The translations under genes and the position numbers were made by a program. The notes beneath the pieces were generated by a model. The model saw nothing but the letters and a program-made list of their open reading frames with translations. It had not been told where the DNA came from and ran no database searches. From contig JAHNUO010000001.1 of assembly GCA_019787685.1 (NCBI GenBank), forward strand, positions 1,488,001-1,552,000: a stretch of DNA of 64,000 bases, in the 5' to 3' direction. Source of the stretch: Chiua virens. Lineage: Eukaryota > Basidiomycota > Agaricomycetes > Boletales > Boletaceae. This document shows positions 33,503 through 44,537 of this stretch, piece after piece (the first letter of the stretch is position 1; every line of letters starts with the position of its first letter).

Positions 33503-33886
33503 AATCATGCCTCATGTCAAGGCTGTCCACAGGATCATATCCTACTGGCTGCCACAAAGCCACAGCCTTATCCATGACTCATTCCCTTATCTTTCATATC
33601 CAATTCATTATGACTCATACCCGCCAGATACCTGTGCAAGGCTATGCATCTTATCTATGACTCATCGATATTCACATCTTATCATCCAATCATGTCTCTC
33701 TGTCTTATCTACGTAGTTCATACTCAGTTTAGAACTCTGACATCCATGTAGTATATAAACCCCATGAATTGAAGCCAGAGGACTCTAACAAAGTTCTCTT
33801 GGAGTTTTCACCTCTTTGATTGGACTTCCACATCCTCTCACATCTTCACTACACATCTAGTTCAATCTTTGTTCTAGGTTGTTTCA
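33448..33886 (+). repeat. Element A 3' LTR
   Basis: A 439-bp copy of the 5' LTR. By direct comparison it differs at seven positions, all C/T or G/A, five of them at a CpG in one copy (for example TTACGATC against TTATGATC). Confidence 0.95.
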
Positions 33887-33891
33887 ACAAT

Positions 33892-36015
33892 TGCTTGACT
33901 GTTGGTCAACTTGACCCAAAAGAGTATCTCATTTGAATGGGGAGAACCCCAACAAATTGCTATGCTGCATCTCAAGGATGTGATCTGTCACTTCCCTGCT
34001 CTTCGTTGCCTGGATTACAAATCTGGGAATGAGGTTATTCTTGCAGTGGATACAACGTACATCACAGTTGGCTATATCTTATCGCAGGAAGGAGATGATG
34101 GCAAGAGGTACCCGAACCGCTTCAGTTCAATTAGTCTCACAGAGGTCAAGAGCCATTACTCTCAGGCCAAACTGGAGCTGTACAGATTGTTCCACGCTTT
34201 GCGAGCAGTCCAGATATTCATGTTCAGTGTTGTCAATTTCACAGTGGAAGTCGACATGAAATACGTTAAGGGTATGATCAATAACCTGGACCTCCAGCCT
34301 AACATGACCATTAACAGGTGGATTGTGGGCATTTTGTTATTCAATTTTCGCCTTGTTCACGTCCCTGCTACCTGACATACTGGTGCAGATGGACTCTCTC
34401 GTCATCCACCATCTGAGAATAACCCTCCTAAAGAGGATGATTTCGAGGATTGGTTGAACCAAGCATATTCCTTCTCTATGGCATTGTTAAACCACCAGTT
34501 GTCACCACCAGGTCAGTTTGCTCACATTAACAGACATTCCACCAGACATTCCTTCCAATCCGTATCTGTATTCGTTTCTTCTACAGCAGAACTGGCAGAA
34601 CAAGAACTGGTTATCCTCTGTTCCCCCAAAGCTCTGGCAAAAGAAGCACGCATTGATCAGATTTGCCTATTCCTCGACAATCATGTCTGTCCTCCAGATT
34701 TGACAGATCGCAACTTCACCTCCTTTGTTAATTCTGCAACCCAGTTCTTCCTTCTAAACAGATCTCTCTATCATTGAGAACCGCATGGCCAACACCAGTT
34801 AGTTGTGCCAAGAGAATGCCATTATGGACTCATTAAGGAGGCACATGATGACCTTGGACACAAAGGTGTCTTCTCGGTTCAGACACAGTTACTGCTACGT
34901 TTCTGGTGGCCCCTGCTCATCGATGACATCAAATGGTATATGTACCCATACCTGCCACAAGTGTCAAATTCGACAGACGCAGAAGTTTCATATCCCTCCT
35001 ACCGTACCAGTTATGGGTGGGCTATTTCACAAAGTCCACATCGACACGATGGTAATGCCTTGATCAGGCGGATACTGGTATATTGTTCAGGCCGGATGTG
35101 CTCTTACTGTGTATCCTGAATGGTGCATGTTGCAATCTAAGAATGCATCCTCCATCACATCTTTTATTTTCAAAGATATCCTATGCCATTGGGAAGCCTC
35201 TCTGAGCTCATTATGGACAATGGTCCGGCATTTGTACAGGCACTTGACAACTTGGCTACCCAATATGGTATCTGCCATATCTGGATTTCCCCTTACAACT
35301 CTCAGGTGAATGGCATCGTTGAACAGTGTCATCTTGATGTCCAGGAGGCCATCATCAAAAGTACACTGGGAGAGGAAGTTCGCTGGCCAATGATTGCTCA
35401 CTCTATTTTCTGGGCCAAATGCATCACTATACTCAAAGCAACTGGTCTTTCACCATACTTCATGGTACATGGTGTTGAGCCGCTTTTTCTGTTTGATTTA
35501 TCAGAGGCAACATTTCTCGTTCCTGTTCCTAATGCTGACCCAGTGTCTAGTGAAAGCTTGATAGCTTGGAGAGCTTGTCAGCTCCAAAAGCGTCAAATAG
35601 ATATCGATTCTATCCGAGAACATGTCCTGGCATCACAGTTTGCGTCCCTTAAAGATTTTGAGGCATGATTTAAGAACCGGAAATGGACGAAAGAGTTTAG
35701 TCTGGGTGACCTCATCTTGGTTCAAAATATGCAGATTGAGAAGGAGCTGAACTGGAAAATGAAGCCACACTACCTCAGTCCAATGGTGGTCCTTCACAGG
35801 ACTACTGGAGGATTGTATCTGCTAGCTGAGTTGGACAGCGCCATTTCGAAACTGAGGTATGCAGTGTTCCGCTTGCTACCTTACTTTCCATGGACGAAAA
35901 TCACTATTCCAGTTACTGAACTGACCAGAATAGGCGATGAGGAATATGACCACTCTGATGCTGAGGAAGATGTCAAGTACAAAGATGAGGACGAGGGCGA
36001 TGTCTCCCAAGACTA
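33892..36015 (+). pseudogene. Element B RNase H and integrase
   Basis: RNase H: SISFEWGEPQQIAMLHLKDV, VILAVDTTYITVGYILSQEG and INRWIVGILLFNFRLVHVPA (to 34375). Integrase: HDDLGHKGVFSVQTQ...CHKCQIRQTQKFHI (HHCC finger, two frames), VHIDTMVMP, LIMDNGPAFVQAL, NGIVEQCHLDVQEA (DDE), then the ATGLSPYFMVHGVEPLF motif and a basic/acidic C-terminus ending DEDEGDVSQD at 36013. Several frameshifts (near 34380, 35060-35180) and a TGA at 35668 show decay. The sequence is clearly of the widespread agaric Ty3 clade and distinct from element A. Confidence 0.88.
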
Positions 36016-36639
36016 GCCTTCTGTCGTTACCGCCTCCCTTATACCGCCCAATACATATTTATTCTATCCTGGGTTTAGTCCAGTGCTCTCTATTTCACCC
36101 CAGGTTTTGTCCAGTGTACTTGATTTCAAAGAAAAATGATATCCAAGTAAATAAAAAGTCTTACAATACCCCATAGAACTGCACTCACTCACAACCTCTG
36201 CTTTCCTGCTCATTTATAACAAAAAGATCTAAAAAACCATAAACAAAGAAACAACCAGAAAAACAGAAAAACAGACATCTATCCATTTCCTCTCTTGCCC
36301 CAATGAACTAATACCTAGATTTTCGTCTTTGAATGTGTGATGGGGCACACACACATTTTGACCTGGTAATAGTTTTACTGATCTGCTTTCAACCGATATA
36401 GGTGATAAAGGCTACAAAAGTAGGCAAAGACGCGATAGACAACCGAAGAAAACAAGATGGGCAGAACCCCACGCTCAGGTGTCATTCATTTAGATCTCTT
36501 TTCATTCGTATTGTTTCGTTACTCTTCTAATCCTTGTTTTCGTACTTAGGGATCTCACTCAGACATGGACATGGACACAGACATGGACACAGATATCGAC
36601 TATATGCTATCATACAAGTAGGGATGGGCTGGAAGCAAC
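36016..36639. other. Unassigned stretch 3' of element B
   Basis: Pyrimidine-rich, with GTCCAGTG repeated at about 36080 and 36110, and a small GACATGGACAC tandem (36562-36598). I looked here for the 3' LTR of element B but found no matching copy upstream. No gene supported. Confidence 0.4.
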
Positions 36640-37216
36640 TCAAGACATTCCAAACACTAGCTTTACCCTATCCAGTTCTCCCTGCTGCAAAGCGACATAC
36701 AATTCCATGGCCAAAGCACGAGCCTGGAGCTCTTTGAAGAAGGATCTGGTTGACAGGAACTTCGCCTCCAAAGAGAGAATAGTGCACTGGATATCGACCA
36801 CCTCATCATAAGGCTCAGACAGCGAGCCAGTCTTAGACTTCTTCTTGGGCGACTCTACTTCTTCCCCCCCATCTTGAAAAGGGAGTGGAGAATGACATGG
36901 GCTTGGACTCATAGAAGAGCGGCTCAGGTGCATCCAGTGTCAGAGGAGACACAGGTGAAGGATCGACCATGGCCTTGCGAGCCGGGATGGTAACCTTGAT
37001 AATGGGTAATGCTATGAAAAAGATCAGCTGATTTGATGCAATCCGAGGAGAGAGGTCCTACCCACAGCCTTGGCCTTAGGATCCACTAGTTTCCACTTCT
37101 CAACCAACGGCCCACCCTTAGCGCCCCCACCACTTGACTTGTTGTACCGGGCCTTGGCTTTGAAGCAAGGATCACAAGTGTGACCCGGAACCCCCATGCA
37201 CAACTTACTAGTCCGA
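36640..37216 (-). pseudogene. Fragment of a small Cys-cluster/coiled-coil gene
   Basis: Minus strand reads SKLCMGVPGHTCDPCFKAKA (from about 37205), a C-x6-C-x2-C pattern typical of a short Cys-rich N-terminal motif in agaric hypothetical proteins, then GPLVEKWKLVDPKAKA, an interruption, and an open frame 36933-36640 with SPKKKSKTGSL and a heptad-like IQCTILSLEAKFLSTRSFFK, ELQARALAMELYVALQQGEL. The N-terminus is cut by the LTR fragment at 37222. The role is unknown; DNA binding is a guess. Confidence 0.5.
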
Positions 37217-37221
37217 GCACA

Positions 37222-37250
37222 TGTTACGATCTCAATGTTTCATCCTCATA
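37222..37250 (+). repeat. 29-bp start of an element A-type LTR
   Basis: TGTTACGATCTCAATGTTTC plus CATCCTCATA matches the first 29 bases of the LTR family that is present in opposite orientation at 38832-39041. It is cut abruptly by the end of Tc1-E. Confidence 0.7.
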
Positions 37251-38831
37251 GGCTCAAACAACTGTCCCAATGTTTGCATGTTTTTCACTAAATGCAATAA
37301 AACACGGTAACCAGTAAACCTTACCCAAACCTATGGGAATATGAAATATAGTACCTACTCCTGGCTCTCTATTGGACCAAGGGTCAAAGAATTTGAATAA
37401 GATTTGATAACATGGCAATCATTTCAAAATGATCACTCATTGGGACAGTTTTTTGACTTTGTATAAATGTAAGTATTATTATTTGGTATGACCTCCTTTG
37501 GCCTTGGTAACAGCTTCAAGCCTTCTATGCATGCTTTTAATCCATTTCTGATGCTATTCTGCACAAATATTCCCCCACTCCTCTACTAACCTCTCCTATA
37601 AATGATAAACTCCTTTAGGGGCACCTTTATAAGCTGAAAGTCATTTTTTGAGATGATTTCAGGTATGTTCAAAGGAAGTAAGGTCTAGAGACTGTGCAGG
37701 CCAATCTAAAGATCCAATCTCTTGATCTTTGACCCAGGTCTGAACTCTTTTAGAGGTATGTTCAGGATCATTATCTTATGGCAAAATGATATCACCTTCT
37801 GAAATTTAAAATTCTTCAATGTTTTCCAGCAACCCCTGCTGTGAAATTGTCACATAATGCTCAGCATCCATCCTTCTGTACATCTCACTCTAAACTCCCA
37901 CTCCATTCTATCCTATATAGGCCCATAGCCTCCTCTATGCTTGACTGTACCCTAGCAATCAACTACTCTCCCACCTTTTTCCACACATACTCTTGTTTGT
38001 ATGACCTAATCCTATTGACTTTAGTCTCATTTAACTATACAACCCTTTTCCCACCCTCCACAGTCCAATGCTAGTATTGGAAAGCATAGTCCAACCATCC
38101 TTTTTGGTGACTCTTGAAGAGAAGAGGTTTTTGTTCTCTACCACAGCTTTCAAAGAGGCTTCCTTGAGGGTATTTCTGGCTGTCTGAGGGTAGAGAGGAG
38201 TATCAATAATGGTATTTATAAGTATAGTGAGCTGAACAGCATTTTTGGCCTTGCCAGTAATGATCTATTGTACAATAGCCCTTTTGCTGGTAAATGAAAA
38301 CTTTAAAGGGTGACCACCAAGATGTTTAGTGTTGTCTGGTTGGATTTCCTGAAGGACCCTAGACACTATAGACTTGCCCAGACCAGTTTTAGAGGTTATT
38401 TTCCTGGGAGAAAGCTTAAGGAAAGGGAAGGAGACATTATTGTCCCTTAAGAGCTGGAGATAGGTTTCATAATGATGATAGGAAAGTTACTATGAAATGG
38501 TGGGGTTTATATGGTGCTAGCTGATGATAGTTACATAAACATAACATAATAGAACCATTATCAAATGTATGTAAGTACTTTCCAACATGTTAGGGTCAAT
38601 ATATGTAATCCAAACTTAAAGTCAAAGAACTGTCCCAATGAGTGATCATTTTGAAATGATTGCCACGTCATCAAATCTTATTCAAATCCTTTGACCTTTG
38701 GTCCAATAGAAAGCCAGGAGTAGGTACTATATTTCATATTCCCATAGGTTTGGGTAAGGTTTAGTGGTTACCGCGTTTTATTGCATTTAGTGAAAAACAT
38801 GCAAACATTGGGACAGTTGTTTGAGCCACTG
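37251..38831 (-). mobile_element. Tc1-E: degenerate Tc1-like element
   Basis: Inverted arms of about 215 bp at each side: GGCTCAAACAACTGTCCCAA at 37251 and the complement ending TTTGAGCCACTG at 38831. The right end has the normal CACTG then TA; the left end lacks CAGT and its TA, so it was trimmed. As in the other Tc1 elements here, each arm repeats the outer motif inverted at its inner edge (CATTGGGACAGTTTTTTGAC). The interior is a minus-strand transposase remnant. Confidence 0.85.
37480..38450 (-). pseudogene. Tc1-E transposase remnant
   Basis: Minus-strand frames show SLKAVVENKNLFSS (near 38130), DNDPEHTSKRVQTWVKDQE (about 37760), LDWPAQSLDLTSFEH and the C-terminal RLEAVTKAKGGHTK near 37500, corresponding in order to the Tc1-A protein. 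Many stops and replacements (for example SFEHT for NPIEH) make it the most decayed Tc1 copy. Confidence 0.8.
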
Positions 38832-39041
38832 TAGATAAGATGCATAGCCTTGCACAGGTATCTGTGGGTATGAGTCATGATGAATCGGAAATGAAAGATA
38901 AGAGAGTGAGTCATGGATAGGGCTGTGGTGATGTGGCAACCAATAGGGTATGATCCTGAGGACAGCCTTGACATGAGGCATGAACGTTAGAAAAAATTGA
39001 AAGTATAATCCATATGAGGGTTAAACATTGGAATCGTAACA
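38832..39041 (-). repeat. Truncated element A-type LTR, inverted relative to 37222-37250
   Basis: The reverse complement starts TGTTACGATTCCAATG and matches the first ~210 bp of the chromovirus LTR (CTCATGTCAAGGCTGTCC, AGGATCATACCCTATTGG, GCAAGGCTATGCATC). Tc1-E entered at a TA within CTTATCTA. The rest of this LTR is missing on the far side of Tc1-E. Confidence 0.85.
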
Positions 39042-39349
39042 AGTGGCAGCAGTTTGACCGATGTGTAACATGTTGTGAAGTTGAAGTGTTGTTGTTGATT
39101 GGACTGTGTTTGAATTTTGTGTTACTCTGTGTACTATATTCTTTCCCTGTACTGGTTCTACCTGGTTCAAGACTGGTTTGAACCAGTCTCAACAAGTCCA
39201 TGGTTTCTATTGGTTGTAAACTAAAACTAAATCAAGTAAAACTGGAACTTGGTTTATTGCCGAGTTTATGTAACTCACATAAACCAAACTTAGTGTAAAC
39301 TGAATGGAACTGGAACTGGTTGCTAGTTAACCAAACTGTGGCAACACTA
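39042..39349 (+). other. Right end of the hAT element
   Basis: AT-rich subterminal sequence with repeated TGGTTTGAACC / AACTGGAACT words, ending in the TIR AACTGTGGCAACACTA. No gene. Confidence 0.8.
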
Positions 39350-42300
39350 CATGTCACAATCCTGAGGTCTGCCATGGTGATGACTTTGCCATAGTCAATA
39401 CTGATGGCATCCACACTGTATCTCTCAAATTCTGCAATTGCAAGCAGGCAGGAAGTCACATTGAGCAACTACTCTGCTTCGGGTGGTATCCAGCCACAAG
39501 TTCCCAACCCAGTTCAGCTGCCACCTTCTGCATTCTTGAACAATTTCATGTTCTTTCCCTTGAATCAAAGATATCCACATACTAGCAGCAGGACAGCTCA
39601 GGTTAAGGTATGTATTATTATCCCCTGAAGGAAAGAATGCTAATACTCCTTTAAGAATCACTATGAAAGTTTTCTTAGGATGTCTCAGGAATGGCGTCAT
39701 CTGAAAATGTTGAAGTGGGCAGGTCATTCTTTTTACCCTGACAGGGTCAACAACACTGCAGAGGGTCAATGCACTGTCTTATGCCTGGCATGTCCCCACC
39801 CTGGAAAAAATCTCCCTTCTGATTGCCACACACAATGTGAACCCAACAAGAGGTATGTGTCAAGTCGATCATTTGATGGCGAACTTACTTAATTCAAAGT
39901 AGATGGCTTTATGCACTTTTTGTGGTGATCAATGCCAATTTCCAGTTGAAATGCAAAAAGGTATCGAAGGATAGTGTGGATCCTAGCCTCAGTAAAGGAT
40001 GGAGTTACTTTGTTGAGGAGGGCGCCTACAAGGCATATTTGGATAAACAAGCACACACAGTACAAGAGGTATGCATAAGTGGGCTTACATTTTCTCGTCA
40101 CTGATGACCAATCCAGAAGAGCACCTGTGCTAGTCACAGTGCCATCAATATGGTGGATACACAATTAAACCAAGGGCTATCTGCTACAGGGGTAGGCACT
40201 GTGGATTGTGCCCATCATAACATGAAGCTCCTAATGAGCATTGGTGATCTCCAAAAAGGGAAAAAGTAAGTGCCGAGCATATTGGATCAAGACTTTGCTG
40301 ATTTAGATTTAGGTACATGAATATGGACTACTTGTTTTTCTCAGTGATTCGTCATGTACCTACAAGCTTTCTCAAGGTATCCTATGACATCGCTTGCCAA
40401 TGGAACAAGCACCTATGGCAACGCATGTCCAAGATACCACCATCTATATAGCTTGATATGGCTACCACAGATGTCACATTTTTTGTCCCAAAATTCCACC
40501 TTCCTGGACACATTGAAAAGTGCCAAACAGTATTTTCCTCCAATTTCCTCCCCAGCGTAGGACAAACGGATGGTGAAGTCCCTGAGTGGGATTGGGCAAA
40601 TATTAATCCTGTAGCATCAAGCATGAAGGAGATGGGGCCAGGGTCACATCACGATGTACTGGATGATCACTTCAGTTATTTCAATTGGTGGAAGATTGTT
40701 GGACTTTGTGAGTATCCACCTTTGTCAAACTTTAATGTTTTTAATGGTTCCATTGATTCACAGGAGTGTTGATGCTCAAAAAGTTGCAGAAAGCGATCCC
40801 AATGCAAAAAGAGCTTCAAGAAGCCCTAAGAGAGCTTGAAGATGGGCTCAAGTTGGACCATGCTGATTCTCTGATCAGGTGGAAGATGCAAGTCGTTGAA
40901 TGGAAACAGGCCCCACATCAGGTGACTCAGAATCCCTTTGAATGCACAGGCAATGGTAAGTGCACTTATGGTCTCATGCTATGTCATATTCTCATGGATG
41001 CTTAGCCATGACAATAGCTAGGGTTCACCTCAAACTCACAAAGGAGGAGGTGTTAAACTTATGTCAGGTAGAGAGGCACAAGCTCCATGAATAGTGCTCT
41101 GCAAGCATGCTGATTTGCTCAGGGTTAGAGCTAGAGGAACAACAGTATGTATTCTTGTTCGTAGAGTATGAGTGTTTAAAGTTGACTGTCAGTTCAGGCA
41201 TTGCATCAAAAGTGAGAAGGCAGGACTTGGGGAGCATGTCACAGACAATCAAGAAGTAAATCTTGCTCAATGCCGCAATATACTACAACACCATATTGAT
41301 TCTTGAGTTAAATTACAGTACCATTTTCTCCCTGCCCTTGCTGCAGTGTGTACCAAGGAAGCAGGGGATGCCAACTCACCTATATTACCAGAAACCTTCA
41401 AGCTTATGTTACCCTCCCAATTGGGTTCATTGATACCCTGCAATGAGGATCTTCAGCATATCAAATGGAGGCTGCACTTTACCCAAGCATATGACACACT
41501 TCACTTCATTCGTGGTAATCTTCATGCAAGATCATGTGTTCTTAAATATAAAGATTGTGAACTCCATGGGCAAGGGCCAAACATGTTATGATATCAACTT
41601 TTCCTCCCTTAATGGACTCTACCTTCAATCTATTCTAAAGATAACACCTCATGTCAAGGCTATCCAAAGGATCATGTCCAATTGGCTGCCACATAATCAC
41701 ACACATACACTTCTATCTATTCATTTCCCTTATCACTGACTTATCATGGCAATGCAAGGCTATGCTCTTATCTATGACTCATATGCATTCACACCTTATC
41801 ATCCAATAGGATACGTTACACTTATCTATGTAGTTCATACTTAGATTAGAACTCTGATATCCATGTAGTATATAAACCCATGCATGAATCAAAGCCAGAG
41901 AGCTCTAACAAAGTTCTCTTGGAGTTTTCGCCTCTTCACTGAACTGAACCCCCTTTTCACCACACCACTACAACTTTAACAGTCTAGGTTGTTCTAGGTT
42001 GTTTCAAAACACCAGAGCTTGTGGTACACTCAAGGGAATTCAAGCTCGGATTGATGCCACCACTAACAGGTACAATGAATCAACCTGGCACTCGAAGCTG
42101 CCTTGCCTTCAGCCTGACAATATTCGGGGACTGATGGACTTCCTTTGAGGAGAAATGAAGGGGACCAGGAAGTTATTTTGGATATGGAGCATAGGCGGGT
42201 CAGTCTCCAAAGATACAGATGATGCTGGAATTGAAGGTTTGTCTGACTTGACTTGAAATGAGCAACTCATGGGCAGTGGCTTGTAGACATGTGAATTGAG

Positions 42301-42620
42301 TGGTGCAAGGCCAGGGCTAGGGCAAAGCACTGGGAAAAAGAGATTGAACTACTACATGAAGAGATGTGGTGTATCCTGGCATTTATGGAGTGGGATGTGG
42401 CACAGTGGGATGAAAGGGGGAAGAGCTTCGTGTCCCCCAACATTGCTTTCATTGAAGGGCATCATGCGTATGTGCACCATGACCTGTCAGGCAATGATAT
42501 GTAATTGCATGTGTCAATCTCTCCGACAAAATAGGCACTGATGATGTATTTGGTCACAGCAAGAAGCTCCTGTCTGATGGTTGCAGGCTAGATAAAGATG
42601 TAGTTGATTGAATAAGTTTT
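39350..42620 (+). pseudogene. KDZ transposase, 3' part, with solo LTR inside
   Basis: Continues the gene from 8086. NPEVCHGDDFAIVNTDGIHT and LKFCNCKQAGSHIEQLL (C-x-C end of the CxC2 domain, 39440); WRHLKMLKWAGHSFYPD; LCLACPHPGKNLP (39785); VINANFQLKCKKVSKDSVDP (39920), where canonical proteins have Asp for the first Asn; GVGTVDCAHHNMKLLMSIGD (40190); MNMDYLFFSVIRHVP (40318); DIACQWNKHLW; FFVPKFHLPGHIEKCQTVFS (40478); WANINPVASSMKEMGPG. Several short introns. A solo LTR (41584-42006) splits an exon. The C-terminal WCKARARAKHWEKEIELL and LAFMEWDVAQWDERGKSF regions are at 42300-42440. Stops and shifts throughout, so it is inactive. Confidence 0.88.
41584..42006 (+). mobile_element. Solo chromovirus-type LTR, TSD AAACA
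   Basis: A 423-bp unit, TGTTATGATATCAAC...CTAGGTTGTTTCA, flanked by AAACA at 41579-41583 and 42007-42011. It contains a TATATAAA box and AACAAAGTTCT as in element A, so it belongs to a related self-priming family. Removing it restores the KDZ frame (GQGPNTRACGTLKGIQ). Confidence 0.93.
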
Positions 42621-42860
42621 GTACTAGAATACAGTTTTGTACTAGAATACAGGAAGAATCACACAGATCAAAATCAATGATGCATCAGTTGAGGGACATG
42701 GAGTGATGCATTGGTCACAGAGTGATGCATCAGCAGGGTGGTGAAAATCCTTGTGGTGTTGCATCAATGGGTTGTCAAGGATTGCAGTATTCTATGCATC
42801 AATGTACCAGGGACTGGTGAGATAATCTAGGTAATGCCACTTCACATCAATCATCAAGAT
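42621..42860. repeat. Right-side cluster of TGATGCATCA palindromes
   Basis: Exact TGATGCATCA at 42678 and 42723, plus near matches (TGATGCATTG near 42703, TTGCATCA near 42760, TATGCATCA near 42793). This mirrors the array at the left edge on the other side of the KDZ gene. Confidence 0.65.
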
Positions 42861-43736
42861 TAACCAACTTGTCCTCACTCCCACTGCTGCCCACATCCAT
42901 GCCTTCACCATCCACAGTCTTGCCCACCTTATTCTTACCTGTCACCATTGGAATCGCTTTCTCTAGCTTGCCTTATTTTGGTTTCAGTAAAGCAGACTGC
43001 TGCCCTTGCTTCTTTGCTTGCTTGCTTGCTTTTTCCCAAACCTGCAACTTGTTATTGTGAGTTTGTTGAAGCTCATGGTTTTGCTGTTTTCATGCCTTTT
43101 TAGCTTTTTTCCAGGCTTCTTTGAGCACTGATAGAGCCTTTTGTTGTGCTTTCCATGTTTCCTGTTCACTTTGCAACCTGGCATTTCAACTGCATGTGCC
43201 TGTGCATGGACTTGAGAATCCTTGCTGGTAAGTAGCTTCAGCATGCCATCTCCATCGAGTTTCCTTCTCTTCCTTGACTTCTGCTTCTCCTCTTGTGCAG
43301 CACACTATTCTGATAGACAATCATGGTGGATTGCAAGCCCACAATGTTCCTTTTGTATGCAGTTTTGTGGTGATAGGATGCTTGTTATTCATCTTGTAAT
43401 GCTTGCTCATTTAGTCCATCAGGCTCTTTTCCAAGTAGTGGATGAGGCCATAATCATGTTGGTGATAGTGGACCAGGGATTTCATAGTAGGAAAGTCAAT
43501 ATTCTTTGACAAACTGCATACATGATCACTTGATAAGATGATGATCAGGTTGAAGTGCTCATTGTTAGATGAGCTCAATTGGCTTTGTTCTGGCAAAAGA
43601 AATAAAACTTCTTCTTAAATCACACATTATGAATAGGTTTCTAAGAGTCATGTGTACTAGTTGCAAGCACTTTTGCCATCTGACAAGGCTTAATCCTTCT
43701 TGTAGATAGTAGTTTATCCAATTTTTACTCAAAAGG
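42861..43736 (-). pseudogene. Remnant of an unidentified minus-strand gene
   Basis: Minus-strand frames (43244-42984 and 43596-43411 among them) are Lys/Gln/Ala-rich and suggest a charged coiled coil (QVHAQAHAVEMPGC, KKPGKKLKRHENSKT, KKQASKQRSKGSS). I could not assemble exons or recognise a family. It may be an accessory gene comparable to the one at 2363-4802. Confidence 0.3.
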
Positions 43737-43740
43737 ATGA

Positions 43741-44295
43741 TGTCATATACCACTCCGTTCTCTGTTCCTCCAGATATAACTCCGGATCTCTTAGACCATA
43801 ACTCCGGGTTGATCACCCTCAGGACACAACTCTGTGATCCCAGACCTCCATTACATATATATGCTTCCTCTTTTATTTTAGTACATAACCTGTGTCTCGC
43901 TTATGAGCACAGCTCCGGCTTTCTCAGTACCCGACTTACCTCTGGCTATGTAGTTTCCCGATCTTCCATCTTGCTTAGTTCTTACCAACTCTGTTACTAA
44001 TCTCCATTCCACTCCGAGTATATAAACTGTAGTACCCTGACTGTGTACCCTTAGTCTGAATATTAATTTATTTGTACGACTCACTCCAAACACTCTGTAA
44101 GACCTTGACGGTCTTTACTCCACTCAACTCCACTTTATGTGTTGAGTTTTATATCTACCTCTGTTCTCCGCACATCTGAAATATAGGGACAGACTGTGAC
44201 AAGGGCACACCACATATGGTGAAGCCAAGTCCCGTCTGATGCTACAACTCTGGAGATCTGGAGTTGGCTACCTCCGAGTCACATGGTCTCTAACA
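43741..44295 (+). mobile_element. Solo LTR, TSD GATGA
   Basis: 555 bp, TGTCATATACCACTCC...GTCTCTAACA, flanked by GATGA at 43736-43740 and 44296-44300. A TATATAAAC box near 44018 suggests plus orientation. Same family as 57590-58158 in the opposite orientation; both contain the GGACTTGGCTTCACC / CCCTTGTCAC block on the element's other strand. Confidence 0.93.
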
Positions 44296-44300
44296 GATGA

Positions 44301-44537
44301 TCAAAATGTAATCAAGTGTAGCTGATATACAGAAAAGTATCACAGGTTGTGACTGCATATTATGTATATCCTACTTTACCAGCCAAAAAGTATCAGAAAA
44401 CCTCACAAAGTCTATGTAGTCCTATGTAGTCTATATATGTAGTGCTATAGTACAGTAGTCTTCTCAAATATATTTGGTTACTATATAGTTGGGGTTTACT
44501 ACATAGTACTATGTATTGTGACATAGAACATGCATAG
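44301..44537. other. AT-rich stretch with GTAGTCTATGTAGT repeats
   Basis: Short tandem CTATGTAGT / CTATATAGT words around 44410-44520 and again near 45190-45250, on the two sides of the next solo LTR, so that LTR entered a simple-sequence region. No gene. Confidence 0.5.

Larger units (their letters stand above)
26978..33886 (+). mobile_element. Ty3 chromodomain element A (chromovirus), complete with LTRs
   Basis: A 6.9-kb element, LTRs 26978-27416 and 33448-33886 (439 bp each, seven differences by eye, all transitions), 5-bp duplication ACAAT. Gene order: two small 5' frames, Gag with zinc knuckles, protease, RT, RNase H, integrase with HHCC finger, C-terminal chromodomain. The primer site is complementary to the predicted start of its own RNA. 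It inserted in frame position into the RT/RNase H of element B. It is the youngest complete element here, yet it carries several inactivating changes. Confidence 0.96.
15840..36015 (+). mobile_element. Ty3-like element B (agaric lineage), split by copia1 and element A, no LTR seen
   Basis: Plus-strand retroelement seen as 23612-26977 and 33887-36015, with a possible gag start at 15840-15959 (DLMDKPKEPLDVDHTGLQGE..., ...GRQEDSLA). The last 15 bases before copia1 and the bases after it can be read together as EDSLAQK, but the 15840-15959 piece could instead be the tail of the hAT protein. Domain order gag, protease, RT, RNase H, integrase is that of Ty3/gypsy. I could not find a direct repeat acting as LTR on either side, so the outer limits are uncertain and the coordinates given are the widest supported span. 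Confidence 0.6.
8087..39349 (+). mobile_element. hAT element expanded to 31.3 kb by nested insertions
   Basis: Perfect 16-bp terminal inverted repeats TAGTGTTGCCACAGTT (8087-8102) and its complement (39334-39349) are flanked by the exact 8-bp repeat CATGTCAC. Joining the flanks restores the KDZ reading frame through the cut (...GDTCH then NPEVCHGDD...), so these really are the two ends of one insertion. A decayed hAT transposase lies inside on the plus strand (12.4-15.84 kb). The rest is later insertions: an LTR-like unit, small repeats, copia with Tc1-A, Ty3 elements A and B, and Tc1-E with LTR pieces. The AACCAAACTNAACTGTGGC-type motif recurs just inside both ends, as expected for subterminal hAT motifs. 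Confidence 0.9.
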
